Shown here: piece by piece, positions 37,120 to 48,975 of the stretch
Numbering within the stretch: position 1 is the stretch's first letter
How the letters are laid out: every line of letters starts with the position of its first letter
Assembly (NCBI GenBank): GCA_026225945.1
Contig: JAMJFZ010001134.1
Location: 124,001-188,000, forward strand
DNA from: Cricetomys ansorgei
Lineage: Eukaryota; Chordata; Mammalia; Rodentia; Nesomyidae
Reading direction: 5' to 3'
Length of the DNA stretch: 64,000 nucleotides
Position numbers and translations under genes: made by a program
Notes under the pieces: generated by a model
Databases searched by the model: none
What the model was told of the DNA's origin: nothing
The model's input: the letters and a program-made list of their open reading frames with translations, nothing else

Positions 37120-37345
37120 TTTATTTACTTTTGTAACAAGGTATAATACATTCAATACTATACTTCACTTTATTCTATATATGCGACCAGCCTTGAATTC
37201 CTGATTCTCTTACCTCTCTACCTTTCCAGTGCTAGGGTTAAATGTATGTTCCATGATACATAGTCAGCTCAGTGCTGGGGATCAACCCCAGAGTTTTGTG
37301 AATGCTAGGCGTGCACTGAGCTACTTGCTTATCCCACATTTGTGA
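37120..37345 (-). mobile_element. B4-like SINE (ID + B1 parts), antisense
   Basis: B1-like antisense text (GACCAGCCTTGAATTCCTGA and CCAGTGCTAGGGTTAAATG) is followed by ID-like antisense text (GTGCTGGGGATCAACCCCAG, GAATGCTAGGCGTGCACTGA). In sense orientation the order is ID then B1, as in B4 elements. It is degenerate and shared with the second tract at 48540-48755. Confidence 0.7.
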
Positions 37346-37394
37346 ATCATTTTATTTTTTATGAATTTGCATTTTGTTTAAGTGTGTTTTATCT

Positions 37395-37570
37395 GAATGA
37401 GCATGTGCCAAAAGTATGTGACAGAAGAGACCAGAAGTGAGCTCCAGAATCCATGCAGCTGGAGTTACAAGCAATTGAGAGCCAAGTATTTTTGGTACTG
37501 GGAACTAAATTTGGGTATTCTGGAAAATCAGAAATTATTCTTAACCATTGAATCACCATTCCTGGCCCAT
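37395..37570 (-). mobile_element. B3/B2-family SINE, antisense
   Basis: GCAGCTGGAGTTACAAGC, GGTACTGGGAACTAAATTTG, and TTCTTAACCATTGAATCACC are decayed forms of the antisense B3/B2 body (GAACTGGAGTTACAGATGG, GTGCTGGGAATTGAACC, CTTAACCACTGAGCCATC). The paralogue is at 48812-48975. Confidence 0.75.
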
Positions 37571-38275
37571 CTTTTGTCTCACGATGACCATAGTTCATTG
37601 GATACTGAAAATGTTGTCTGGCTTTAATATGCAGCCAGATGAACATCAAGCCACATGACATTTTCTGTGACTGATTTTATTTATTTTTGTTGGTATCTAG
37701 TTTGCTGTAAGATGGAAATGAATTCTCCACCTAGCCAATTGTCCAAGGTCAGATAATTGATGTGTTGCAGGGGGAAGAGTAAAGTCTTTAAAGCTCACTA
37801 GATCCTTCTTAGGTTGCAGGTATGCCCTTGCTGAGAGACACAGGTATATTATATAACTCATTTTGCAGTAGAAAATTCAAAACAGTAGATTAAGAAAAGT
37901 TGTGAAATACAGTGAAAAATACTTTCATTCATAGATTACTGTAGGACACACCTAGTAATTACAATTAAACTTCATTATCATGACATGAGCAAGGCAGAGT
38001 TGGTCATACTGTTAAGGTGCACCTTTGCATTCTGTATAATTCAAACATCTTTTTGACAAATTAATATTGTTGACAACATTATTGAGTGTGGTGGTTTCTT
38101 CCTATCTTTTCAGAGCAATCATAGAGATATCAGAGGTAAACAGTTGATATGAAAAATATAGACAATTAATAAACTGGTATAATCTCTGTTTGCTAAAAGT
38201 GTATTTGTCAGCTCAGTTCCAGATGCTGTTTATTCTGAAAAGGTTAAATATTGGCATTAGATAAAAAATATTCTC

Positions 38276-38430
38276 AGGTTAGACAAATGTCTCAGCAGTT
38301 AAGAGCACTGATTTATTCTTCCAGGGTACATCAACATTCTGTTTAAATCTATGCACAAGCAAACATGTAAACCTATACTCACTTCCCCCACATGTGTACA
38401 CACACACACACACACATACACTCACAGGTT
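38276..38430 (+). mobile_element. B3/B2-family SINE remnant with (CA)n tail
   Basis: CTCAGCAGTTAAGAGCACTG followed by TTCTTCCAGGGTAC matches the tRNA-derived head of B2/B3. It ends in a CA-rich run (38398-38427). The matching remnant is at 49690-49835. Confidence 0.7.
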
Positions 38431-38984
38431 TCAATTGAGATTAATAGAGTTTACATGAAAAAATCCTGCTAATTTTTCTGTGTATATCAAACTTTTTCAT
38501 GTTCAACCTGTGGACTGAAAATACTTTTTTGAAGATGAACTTTCTCTCTTTTTTGACGCATCCTGTCAGTCAGAATTTCTATACTTCCCTTCTTCATTTT
38601 GGGAATACTTCACCTCCACTTGTTTCAGTATGTTCACTTGCTTCCCAGCTCTAAATTGGGATTGGGAAGAAGGACAGTTAGACATAGAAACGGGATTTCT
38701 TAATTATACCACCTTTTTCTCTCTATAAACTGAGACTATTTTAAAATTAAAGTATTATGCATTATTACATTTAACATCTAAAATTTTTACACAACAAGTT
38801 TTTGCAAAACAGTTATTTTACCATTACATACAATGCCATTAACACATCTTTCAAAGTAAGGAATTATTCTTTACCATCATCTACTAACCAAGTTATGTTC
38901 AAATTCTGTGATAATCATAAAAATGCCTTAGAAAAATGATTGTTTTGTATTAAGAGAATATAACAAGCTGTATACATTACATTT

Positions 38985-39125
38985 TTATTTGATATAGAAT
39001 CATAGTATGTAGCCCTAGGTTGTCTGGAATTCCCTAAGTAGACCAAGTTGCCCTGAAACTCACATAGGTTCATTCCACTCTGTGTACTGACTGCTGTGAC
39101 ATGGGCCACCACAACTCTAAACCTG
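38985..39125 (-). mobile_element. B1 SINE remnant, antisense
   Basis: GTATGTAGCCCTAGGTTGTC, TGGAATTCCCTAAGTAGACC, CCTGAAACTC and GGCCACCACAACTC follow the antisense B1 order (TGTGTAGCCCTGGCTGTCC, CTGTAGACCAGGCTGG, GCGCCACCACGCC). The paralogue is at 50382-50512. Confidence 0.75.
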
Positions 39126-39204
39126 TAGTCATTAGGTCTCTTATATGCTAATCGCTCCCTTGCATTCATACCCTCCACTCCCCTGAAAGTCATGAAGCCC
39201 AGGT

Positions 39205-39290
39205 CTCAACTCACTTTGTTGCTGAAAATAAATTTGAAATTCTGATTCTTCTGCATTCACCCCCAGATTACTGCAGTTCAAGAAGTTCCA
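39205..39290 (-). mobile_element. Second B1-like remnant, antisense
   Basis: CTCAACTCACTTTGTTGCTGA plus TTGAAATTCTGATTCTTCTGC resembles the antisense B1/B4 block around the Pol III boxes. The paralogue is at 50605-50690. Confidence 0.45.
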
Positions 39291-40504
39291 TCTTGCTAGG
39301 TCCCTTTAATCTCTCTTCACATAACTTTTCTTGTTTCCTTTCATGCCATAAAAAGAAATGAGGGAAGTTGCCCTGTGGTGCACTTTACCTTCTGAATTAG
39401 TCTGATTGCTTCAGTGCAATGGTGACTAACTTGGTTCCTATCCACTATGTTTCTTATAAAGTATCACTTGGACACTGCCTTGCTTGATTCAATGGTTTGG
39501 GGAAACATGATTTCTTAGATAACTCTATTCTGAATTATTCACGTCAGTAGGCATACAGTATCTTTTATTTCTTCTTTTATTGGCAAGATGGGTCCCCATG
39601 TGGAGAGTCTTATCCAATATTCTTAAAAATGTTGGTTTATCCTTTAAAAACAATTACCACAAAGGTCAAGATTTCCAGGAGGACAGTTGTAATCAGTTTA
39701 TGACTGCCTTCCAGACACTGTTTTCCCTCTTAATGAAAGCCTTCTTCCCAAGGTGATTTCTAATGAGAGATGGAAGATGTAGAATAAAGCCTACTTGTAA
39801 TCCATGGTAGGAGCTGTAGTTCAGAGAGCCCCTGAAGTGACTATGGGTAATGTGTACCCTATTATTTACCTATAGTGGAATCCAAGATTTAAACAATGAA
39901 GAGTAAATGGTAGAGTGTGGCATATATTTACTTGATATACAACAGAACATCTACTTCTACTCCTTCATTTATTTGTCTTTGGTAGATTTTCCCATGCAGT
40001 CGCAACTATCGACAGGTTCCCAGGTTGGTGCTTGTATAACAGAGAACAGGAATCTGTTCAAGTGTGCTCTGTTGGCTTCTCATGTGTCTGAGCTGAGAAG
40101 ATCTTCAATTGCTAAACATGTGGAAAGCAGCTGATCTGTAAATTTAGTTCCATATCCTGCTCCTGGTGAAACCTCTGAGCAGTTCGACATGCAAGTTCTT
40201 CAGTGGTCAGCAGCACAGAGGCTCTCTGAATTCTGATTGGTACAGACATAGGACAGAATATCTCCAAGGAAGCAAGACTTTGGCCTTTTTCTCTGGGCAT
40301 CACAAAAGATCTCAATAGTGAGGAGATAGCCTCTGCAGTATCAGTTATAAAGAAGGTGGATTTAGGAGCCCTATTGGATTATGAAAGCATTCTCCAAATG
40401 AAAATGCCAGTTTCCTAAGATATCAGAGAATAAAGTGTTTTCTGCATTCCTGTGCCACAAAATCTATGGGAGCATGGGATTTCCCGAAGGTAGATGTTAT
40501 TTTA

Positions 40505-40562
40505 TTTATTGTGTATGTTTGTGTGTGTATGTGCACATTTTTTGTGTGTCTGTGTTTGTGTG
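40505..40562. repeat. Interrupted (TG)n tract
   Basis: GTGT-rich run with TTTT and ATGTGCAC interruptions. A weaker version is at 51910-51962 in the second tract. Confidence 0.85.
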
Positions 40563-42529
40563 CTAGGAGAAGTATTCAAACTAGTATGTGCTATGCCTTG
40601 TCTGAGTTTTAATCCTTGTAGGACTTCAATTTTCTGAGTAGTAGCAGAGAACACAGGGGTAGATTTAGTAGAGAGTGGAAATGGAAAGAGTTGGATGTTC
40701 TGATAGGAGGGGGAAAGAGGTTCTTGATGTATTGTTGAGGTAAGGAAAAACAAATTAAATACTTAAAAACATGTGAATGAATGTAGTGCAAAAAAGGCAT
40801 GAGTAATGATGACAAACTTTTTCTTTTCTGTTAATTTTTATAATAAAACTAGATACTGGTGGTCAACACTGTTTACTTGGTCTGCATCAATTTTAGGTTT
40901 AATTTAATAAATCCATGCCAAAAAGAAAGGAAGAACCATACAAATACCAACTTCACTGAGTTGTACCTTACTGTTTATGTCTAGTTCCACTAATAAAGGA
41001 GGATATCTGGGATATGAGGAAGTTTTTCTTATTCGAGTTGGGAGCAACTAAGTAAGGTAGAAGCACAAGAATCAGGATTAGTCTCCATTCTGGTGGTATT
41101 GGAGTAAGAAATGTATCCAATAGCTGATCCATATAATGAATAGAAAAGTAAGTAGTTCCCAACTCATTAAGAAACATGTCCTGTGGATAAAGTAAAGATA
41201 TATATACTGATTTGTCATGAGTAGGTGGGGCCTCAGTAGCACTAAGAATAAGAGTAGACTATGACAACTTCTGAGAACATAATGGTTGCATGGCAAACCC
41301 AGTAAGATTCTTGTGGTCTCTTATCATCTGGACAACAAGAATGGGAAAATGAGATGTAATGTTTTCTTTGGATATGTTACTTTCTAAGATCAGTATCCTC
41401 TAAAACTTTTCGTTTCAGTATATGCTGGTGGTGATTCTTCCAATCAAGTCACAGCCTAAGCCCTGGAATCTGTTCTGGAGCTGGCAGTAGAATCCAAGAC
41501 AGGGATACCTACTGACATACGTGCAATCTGTGGAAAAACTAAGCAATATGGAGTAGGAAGCTAAAGATGTCCATAGCAGGGTGAGTTTTCTATTGGGTAC
41601 ATTTCTTCAACAAGATTTGCAGGTATTTCTTAGATTAGTTCATGGTTATGGAGATAGGTGTTTCATCTTCTATGAAAGCTGCACAACTTCTTCTATCTGA
41701 TTTTCTCTAAAAGCCTGAATTTACAGTGTCATTTCCACATGAGAAGACTTCATTGTGGCTCACACTTGAGGATGGTGTTACAATGACTTCTGATGGTTCT
41801 GCACCAATGTTAAAGTCAGGCTGTTGCTGTTCCATCTTGTTTGAAAAATCTTGTTTATGCCTCCGTGCCCTGAGTCATTAGTTTTCTTTCTGAGGTTTCT
41901 GAACTGTATTTCTGCAAAGAATTGGGTACCATTCTTTCTATTAATATTGTCTAGGATCATTAAAACTGAGCAATTGCAAGTAGCTAATGTCTCAGTTCTT
42001 TTGAAATAAGAATCCTGTAAAACCTTTAATACAACCATCCTCCCATTTGTTCTATACTGGAGATTCATCTTTTTCCAGAATAGCCTAAAGTAATGACTGT
42101 GTACTCAGTTGAGATTCATTTTGAGGACAGCAAATTCAGGTTTTGTTCTGAGGAGGGCCCAGTATGTGGCTATAATTTCAATGCAGCATGGGATTCTACA
42201 TGAATTAGTGTAGTGAGTCAGAATATTTTTGCAATGCACACTTTTTCTTGTTTTCACATCTGTGCATGCAATGAATGGAGACTGCATCCTCTGTGATAGG
42301 ACAAGGGGACATTTTATCTTATGATTTCCAGGGTATTTAATATATAGTAACCTTCCTGTTTAGTTCAGTCTCCCGAGACCTGGAAAAATCTAAAATACCT
42401 TACCAAGTACTCAAGAAAACACAATTTCTCAATTCCATTGTCATCTCTACTTTGAACTGATGTAAAAGAGTAGCAGCCCAATGATAGTGTTTTTATGCAG
42501 GTTGGACAGAAATGAAAATGTGACCTTGC

Positions 42530-42740
42530 ATTTGGAAGCCCAGGGACCAAACAGTTCTGAGGTGGGGAAAGTGACTTCAAAGGCATGGGTATCCTGATAT
42601 TGTGGAAGGCAGGAGCCACATAGCTCTCACAGCTCTTTGGAAGAAGTGCTCCATAGGAAGTTATCCTGTCATTCAGGAAGGAAGGAGTCACAGAGCACTG
42701 GCAGCTTTGAGGCAGGGGAGGCTTCCACAAATGAGCTGGA
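42530..42740 (-). repeat. Degenerate minisatellite, 70-72 bp unit, with open minus-strand frame
   Basis: A GAAGCCAGGAACCA-type block recurs at 42535, 42605 and 42677 (GAAGCCCAGGGACCA, GAAGGCAGGAGCCA, GAAGGAAGGAGTCA), each followed by an AGCTCTGAGG-like and an ATCCTGATATT-like block. A 131-codon minus-strand frame (42365-42760) crosses it and shows a repeated peptide pattern (QSCQCSVTPSFLN, KSCESYVAPAFHN, QNCLVPGLPN). The frame has no recognised family. The paralogous array at 53940-54200 has different frames, so the frame is probably not selected. Confidence 0.65.
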
Positions 42741-42880
42741 ATGTTCCAATATAACAACAACTCCTCTCAGCTCTGCTCTCTCTTCTCTGCTCTGAGGGGA
42801 GAACTTCCCTAGTTTTACAGCTCCAAAGAGATATCCTAACCAAACTGAAATGTTGAAGCTGGGTTGACGTGTTCTTCTCT

Positions 42881-42960
42881 GCTTCTTCTCTTGTATTTTA
42901 TTCTCTTGTCTTCTCTTGTCTTCTCTTCTCTTTTCTTCTCTTGTCTTCTCTTCTATTCAC
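42881..42960. repeat. (TTCTC)n pyrimidine microsatellite
   Basis: TTCTCTTG and TTCTCTTC units repeat about ten times on the plus strand. No counterpart exists at the matching place after 54.2 kb. Confidence 0.95.
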
Positions 42961-44300
42961 TGCTTCCTTTCTTTTCTCCTCTTCATGGCTGCCTCCACAT
43001 CAGAGAAAGGCCACAGCCACAGTTTTGCTCCCTAGGGAGTAGAGTACAGAGTTCTGCCCATTATATAATGTCCCTGGGGTGAGTAGAATCCCAGAGTGCC
43101 CTCTGGTTGTAGAATTTTTTGCCCTTACTTGGCCAGCCAAGAAAGGGTGAAGGATCCTGGCTTAGAATAATGTATATTAGGTGGGCCACTTCTTCACTGA
43201 TCTGCCAGATTGGGCTCTTTCAGCCAGCTTGGAGTGGGGATCCTGATTGTCCTATGGTGAGGTTTCCTATGGTGGTCTATAGTCCCAGAACTCCCAGCCT
43301 AGCATAGCTAAACGTCCACAATGGGGAAATTTAGTATCTTAACAGTGGTCAGCTGAAAAATTTGGGTATCATGGTAATCACAATGGGGGTGGCTGGAGAC
43401 CCAGAATCCCTTGAATTGTATGAAATGAGCTAAGCAGCAGATCCAAATTGCAAATATGCCCAAAGCCAGAAGTGGCATCTCCGGAAGAACCCCAGGGCAG
43501 GTGCGATGGTGAGTAATTGGAGAGCCATCATGCTCCAGCCTCAAAAGCCATGCATGCTTGTGAGTAGAACCATGGGTCAAGACCCACCTTGCAGACTGGG
43601 AAATAGACAAGGGGTTTGAGGGTCTTAAACAGCCACTTCCCCTCATCGGAATTGCTTTCCTTCCTCCTTTCTTGCTGTGCTCAACAGGGATGCAGCCCAT
43701 ACATAGGCCTGGCAGGCAGTAGCGTGGCTGTGTCCACGTGAGTCTGCTTGGCGGAACATGACATGCAGAGACGGCACCCCTCTGACCCCTGTGGCTCATC
43801 CCTGGCCTAGTCCATGTATCAGTAGGTGGTGCTCACAGGGCCCTGCCTGGGGTACCCAGGCTCATACCTTGCTGTCCACTGGTCGCTGCTTCCCATTGGC
43901 GAATGGAACTGAAGCTCACATGGTTCCTTACCCAAGCCCTGACCTGTGACAGGCTCCATCTTTTCGGCCTAGATGCCTGGGAACAATTGCAGACACTAGC
44001 CATCAGGATTTAGGCCAACAGGGCCAGTTCCTCAAGAGGACCTATTTCCTGAGTGGAGCCCCTGTCTTACCTCTACTTGAAATGCTCTGGGCCCATTCAG
44101 GAACATGGATGCCCCTGGTGTCCAATTCGAGCTGGGTCCCCTGACCACCCAGGGGTCACTAGCCTTGACTGAGCCCCTTGTGCCTTGCTCTGCTGGGTCT
44201 TCACATGGTAGCATGAGCAAGAAAGTCTTCTGAATTCAGGAACAGACTTACTTGCTGACTTCTAGATCGCCTCTGACCAAGCTCTTTCCCAGTGGATGAA
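42961..44300. other. GC-richer segment of unknown origin, unique within the window
   Basis: Composition is visibly richer in G and C than any neighbour outside the provirus LTRs. Several frames of 60-163 codons are open. The longest is minus-strand 43308-43799, with Cys/His/Trp-rich sequence but no motif I recognise. The segment is absent at the matching place after tract 2. It could be an old LTR or other transposon, or a piece of foreign genomic sequence brought in by duplication. I see no LTR termini, tRNA primer site or poly-A tail. Confidence 0.4.
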
Positions 44301-45394
44301 GTCCCAAGTTGGGAGACACCCTAATAGAATCCATGATGTTGGACCCCAGGGAGAGAACTGAACATTGGTTTGATGAAAGTCAGAGGAGGTCAAAACTCTA
44401 CAGTAGCATGGAGCAAAACTTCTTGAACATCATCATCCTCTCCATCCTAGACACACCTCACCTTCTTGGATGGCAGAAAAAGCCTGGTCTAATAGGAATC
44501 AGTCACACTTCACATGTTGCTAGATTACTCCAACTGTGTTTAGCCCATAGGACTTGACCTGTTTCCTTCAAAAAATTTCCCAAATGATGTGGTACTCCTG
44601 ATTTATCAGAGAGATACAACAAAGGAGCTTATGATGCCAAAATGTTTCCACTGCGATATCTAAAGTTCTCACAGACTTTTAGAATCCAAGCATTCATTGC
44701 CAAGGTCGGCAATGAACTTAGTTCCTAGTGGTAACCAGATATAAGCTAAGAGAAACGGAGTTGGCATTAGGCACGTGTCCTAATGGAACTCACCATAGAT
44801 TGCAGAAGTAAATAATCATGGGCAGTGTAAGAGAAACACTTTCATTCAAGTAGAGGGCTTGAGGAGATGAAGGGAAAGAACAAAAATGGACTATATTTAT
44901 GAGACAGTTTGGAAAGTAAGAAATCATAGAAGAATAATACTTCCACAGTCAATTGTTAGTTTCCAGTCATTCAGAATTAACAAGTATCTTTGTGAATGCA
45001 AGCCAGTCCCTGATCCAAACACCCAATTCCTGAGTTTCAAGGTTGACTAGTCAGCGTTGTTGATCATTGTGAGAAGAAAACCATGCAGAAAAAAAAGACT
45101 GTAAATTTTTTTTATGTGGGTAAACTGCACACAAGGTTTTCAGAAATCAAATCAAAAATCAGGTATGATAGAAGGTGAAAAATGCTTCAAAAATTTTTAA
45201 ATCATGCAGTTGTCATGTATATTCAGTGAGTTGACATTTTTTGAATTGCTTTTGCAAGAATTTAATTTCATTGATGTTGCATTCTGTAACAGACTAGAGT
45301 TTAACAGGAAGGCTTTTTTATGAATTTTGAACACTAGTTCTCATGTAGGCCAGACTGGCCTTGAGTTTCTATAAACTGGTTTGAGATCTCTTTG
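44301..45394. other. Intergenic, one B1-like scrap
   Basis: AT-rich to moderate sequence with no gene. At about 45335-45390 the text CTCATGTAGGCCAGACTGGCC followed by TTGAGTTTCTATAAACTGG resembles antisense B1. Confidence 0.4.
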
Positions 45395-45690
45395 TTGCAT
45401 TGTTGATTGGCATAGATCAGATATTCTAGAGCACTCCCTTTGATGTTGGAAGCATCTTTTGCACCTTCAATGTGACCAGAATTGAGAATTCTTTCTCAGG
45501 GAAGTACAATAGAGGAGCCCCTGTTCCATAGGTCTTGAGTCTACCAACCATAATTTCCTCTTCTGCCATCCCAACAGGGAACACCATCACCCACTTGTAT
45601 GTCCATACAACCTTGTTGGGATCCCCTGTAATGGACTGCAGCCAGAGAGCTATCCCAGATCAATAAGGATGTTGAACATTTTTTAAGTTT
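45395..45690 (+). repeat. Terminal fragment of the unclassified repeat unit
   Basis: ATATTCTAGAGCACTCCC, CAGAATTGAGAATTC, CTCAGGGAAGTAC and CAGATCAATAAGGATG follow the end of units B, C and D (26069, 29400, 32340) and of unit A (22335). It stops at an antisense L1, as units A and D do. Confidence 0.6.
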
Positions 45691-47730
45691 CCTTTCTTTA
45701 AGTATTTTGTAAAAGATTACATAGAATGTATAGATATCTTTTGATAAAATGCCAATTTTTACTATGTCAATCCTACCAAACCAGGAGCATAGAATATCTT
45801 TCCATCTTGTGAGCTCTTCTTCAATTTCCATCTTTAAGGAAATAAAGTATTTTTCCTTCAAATCTTCCAATTGCTTGATTAGAGACACCCCAATATACCT
45901 GGTGTCGGTTTTAGGTTTTAAAGTTGTTGTTTCCCTGAATTCTTTCTCTTTACATTTGTCATTTGTATGTATGCGAGCTACAGACTTTTTCAATTAATCC
46001 TGTAGTCAGGCACCTCACTGAAGATGTTTATCAGCTATAAGTGTTCCTTTTTATAGTACTATTAAATATGTATGGAAAGAGTGTAGAACTGTGTTTTGTT
46101 CCAGATTTTAATAGAATTATTTTGACTTTCTATCCATTTAATTTGATGTTGGCAGATTTCTTCCGGAAATTGCCTGTATTATGTTTAGATACGGAATGCA
46201 TCTCCAATCTCTCCAATATGTTTATCATGAATGGCTGTTGCATTTTGTCAAAAAGTGTTTTAGGATCTAGTCCGGGAACCCATGTGAGCTTTGATTTTAC
46301 TTTCAGTTTTTTTTTTACGGTGGATTACATTGATTAATTTTATATGTTGAATCATCCCTGTGTGTCTGGAATAAAGATAGACTTTATAGGTGGATAATTT
46401 TTAATGTCTCCTTGGATGATGTTTATGAGTATTTATTAAGTATATTTACATATCTGTTCATGATGTATATGGGTGTATAACTCGCTTCCTTTGATGAATC
46501 TTTTTGTGGTTTGCACATTAGTGTAAGAATTAGTTTGGCAGTGTGCCTTCTGCATTTATTTTAAGAAGTAATTAGAGGTTTTAGCATTCAGAGGTAATAT
46601 ATTATGATCATAAGCTTTATTGGAGAGGCTTTTATTGTCCTCTTGTATTTATTTGTGAGTTACAGGTTTGTTTGAATTGTTTATTAGATTTTATTCAATT
46701 TTAATGTTCAGTATCTACCGAGAAAATAATTCATTTCTTTAAGATTTTACAATTTTATGTAGTCTAGTGATATTTCTTTTATAAATTTGGGAGATCTTGT
46801 GTTAGGGATATAGATGTTAGGAATTGGAATATTATCTTGATGGGTTTTTCATTTAATGAGTATGATGTGTCCTTCCCCATCTCTTCCAATTAATTTTGTT
46901 TCGAATTGTATTGTATGGGATATTAGAATCTTTACTCTAGCTTATTTTTTAGCATTTATTTGGTAAATTTTTCCCAAACCTTTTCTTTGAGGCAATATTT
47001 ATTTTTGAGATGGAGATGTGTTTCTTATATGCATCAGAAGGCTGGATTCTGTTTTCAAATCCATTAAGATAGGCTCTTTTTTTTTTAAATGGGGAATAGA
47101 GACCATCAATGAGGTGCCAATGTCCATTGATTGTATGGACTTGTTATTTTGTAACTATTGTTTATGTGTGTGTGTGTGTATGTGTATGTGTGTGTTTTTG
47201 TGTGTATATGTGTGTATGTATGTGTGTTTCTTCTATTGAATATGATATTGTGAGATAATTTAATTCCTATGTTTCCTTGATTGTAGTAAACTTTCTTTTG
47301 TTGAAGTTTTTATTTTATTGCCTTCTGTAGGGAAGGATTTGTAGACAGGTATTCTTTTAATTTGGATTTGTCATGAAATATTTGACTTTTTCTAGATATT
47401 ATAATTGACAGTTTTGTTGGGTAGGGTAGTCTTGGGTAGCATCTATGTTCCTTAGAGTCTGTAGTATTTCAGTCTAGGCCCTTTTGGGTCTAAGTGTCTC
47501 CACTGCGAAGTCACATATAATTCTAATAGCTTTTCCTCTTTATGTTATTTGATCTTTTTGTCTTTCAGCTTTTACTATTCTTTCTTTGTTGAATATGTTT
47601 AGTGTTTTGATTATTTTCTTGTAAGCATTCTTTACTAGTCTGGTTTATTTGGTGTCCTATAAGCTTCATGTAATTTTATACGCATAGATTTTTTTATTTT
47701 GGGAAGGTTTCTTCCATGATTTTGTAGAAA
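45691..47730 (-). mobile_element. Old L1 element 2, antisense, truncated ORF2
   Basis: The minus-strand frame at 45541-45993 begins with L1 ORF2 sequence from the region after the reverse-transcriptase active site (TRYIGVSLIKQLEDLKEKYF, SLKMEIEEELTRWKDILCSW, RIDIVKIGILSKDIYTF), which is firm L1 evidence. It then reads through a junction near 45690 into non-L1 sequence. Further L1 antisense text continues to about 47.73 kb, with losses compared with the L1 at 32.6 kb. A TG run at 47165 sits where the first L1 has its TG repeat. It is non-functional. This is the L1 part of the second paralogous tract. Confidence 0.9.
47165..47232. repeat. Interrupted (TG)n tract in L1 element 2
   Basis: TGTG/TATG run with a TTTTT interruption, the counterpart of 35837-35897. 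Confidence 0.95.
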
Positions 47731-48539
47731 TTTTTATCTTTACTAATATTATGAGGTATCTATGGCCTCATATGTGATAAGAATATCTGATTTCCACACT
47801 ATGTCTTCAGAACGAACCATTAACTTTCCTGTAGAAAATTGAGATTGTATCTTGAAATTTACCTTCTCTGGGAAAATATTTGTAAAACAACTTATCAGCA
47901 GGCTTGGCAGCAAATGCCATTATTGCTGAGTCATTTCACTGGCTCTTGTCTGGTGAACACATCCCTGCAGATGCTGCCAACATTGATGATCATCGACATC
48001 TGCAATGATCCATCTTTTACTAAGCCACACTTTCTGAGAGTGAGGACAAAATCTGTTTAAAATACAGGTATTCATGTAGTTGTAAAGATAGCAGATAGTA
48101 TCCCAGATGATACAACTCCAGGGATAACAGCTCCTGTGGCTCCACAATACTTGATTCCCATCATTAGATTCTTAAAATAGAAGTGGAATTTATCTTTTAT
48201 ATTATCTTTTCCCACTAATGACTTTATAATGGATTGAATGTCCAAATTTCTGGAGCTAAAAACACACTAAGTGCAATAATACTACAACAGTAATAAGACA
48301 CCATAAATTGTCATGAACATATGACACAGTGACATTGAAGGTTACAAAAAGCTTAAGCCTAGCAGAAGCTACGCAGTTGAAAATAGAGAACAGTATGGCA
48401 TATATCCAATATAGAGACACAATAGGAGATAGACATATGAAGGACCTTATATGTTCAAATAGAGTGGGATTTGAGATTTTTAATATACACAATTATTCAG
48501 CCTGATTTCCAGTATTTGGAGGCATTTTTATTTGTTTAT

Positions 48540-48755
48540 TTATTTACTTAACATTTGTAACAAGGTCTCATGTATTCCAGGTTGGCCTTGAGAATATTAT
48601 GTAGCTGAGGTTGGCCTTGGGCTCCTGATCCTCTTACCTCTCTTTCCAGTGCTAGGGTTAAAGGAATTTCTACCAAACCAAGTCTGGGCAGTGCAGGGGA
48701 CCAAGCACAGATCTTTGTAAATGCTAGGCCTGAACTGAGTTACATGGTCAGTAAA
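48540..48755 (-). mobile_element. B4-like SINE, antisense (paralogue of 37120)
   Basis: ACAAGGTCTCATGTATTCCAG, GGTTGGCCTTGGGCTCCTGA, CCAGTGCTAGGGTTAAAGG and AATGCTAGGCCTGAACTGAG preserve more B1/ID consensus than the tract-1 copy. Confidence 0.7.
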
Positions 48756-48811
48756 ATACCTGATTCATTTAAGATTTTAAGAATTTACTTTTTGTTTATG
48801 TGTTTATTTCT

Positions 48812-48975
48812 GTAAAGACATATGCCAATGTATGTGATGAAAAAGATCAGAGGAGAGCTGCAGAATTCTTGAATCTAGAGTTACAAGATGTGGAGATCCA
48901 AGCATATATGATCATGGGAAATAAGGTCATCTGCAAGAGCAAAATGTTTTCTTAACCACTGAGCCATCATTCCTA
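48812..48975 (-). mobile_element. B3/B2-family SINE, antisense (paralogue of 37395)
   Basis: TAGAGTTACAAGATGTGG and TTCTTAACCACTGAGCCATC are clear antisense B3/B2 motifs. Confidence 0.75.

Larger units (their letters stand above)
36401..42760 (+). repeat. Paralogous tract 1 (direct duplication)
   Basis: Matches 47.8-54.2 kb in the same direction with an offset close to 11.4 kb. Shared landmarks are CACTGGCTCTT (36537/47938), a B4 remnant (37120/48540), a B3 remnant (37395/48812), a plus-strand B3 (38276/49690), a B1 remnant (38985/50382), TTAGTTCCAT (40146/51555), GTAAGGTAGAAGCACAAGAAT (41052/52460), and a repeat-rich end (42530/53940). Because the SINEs are shared, the duplication happened after they inserted. 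Frames of up to 131 codons are not preserved between copies. No gene is recognised. Confidence 0.85.

Noticed and set aside
43308..43799. 163-codon minus-strand frame, one of the longest in the window
   Set aside because: No motif or family recognised, no conserved paralogue, and it lies in a GC-richer segment where long chance frames are more likely.
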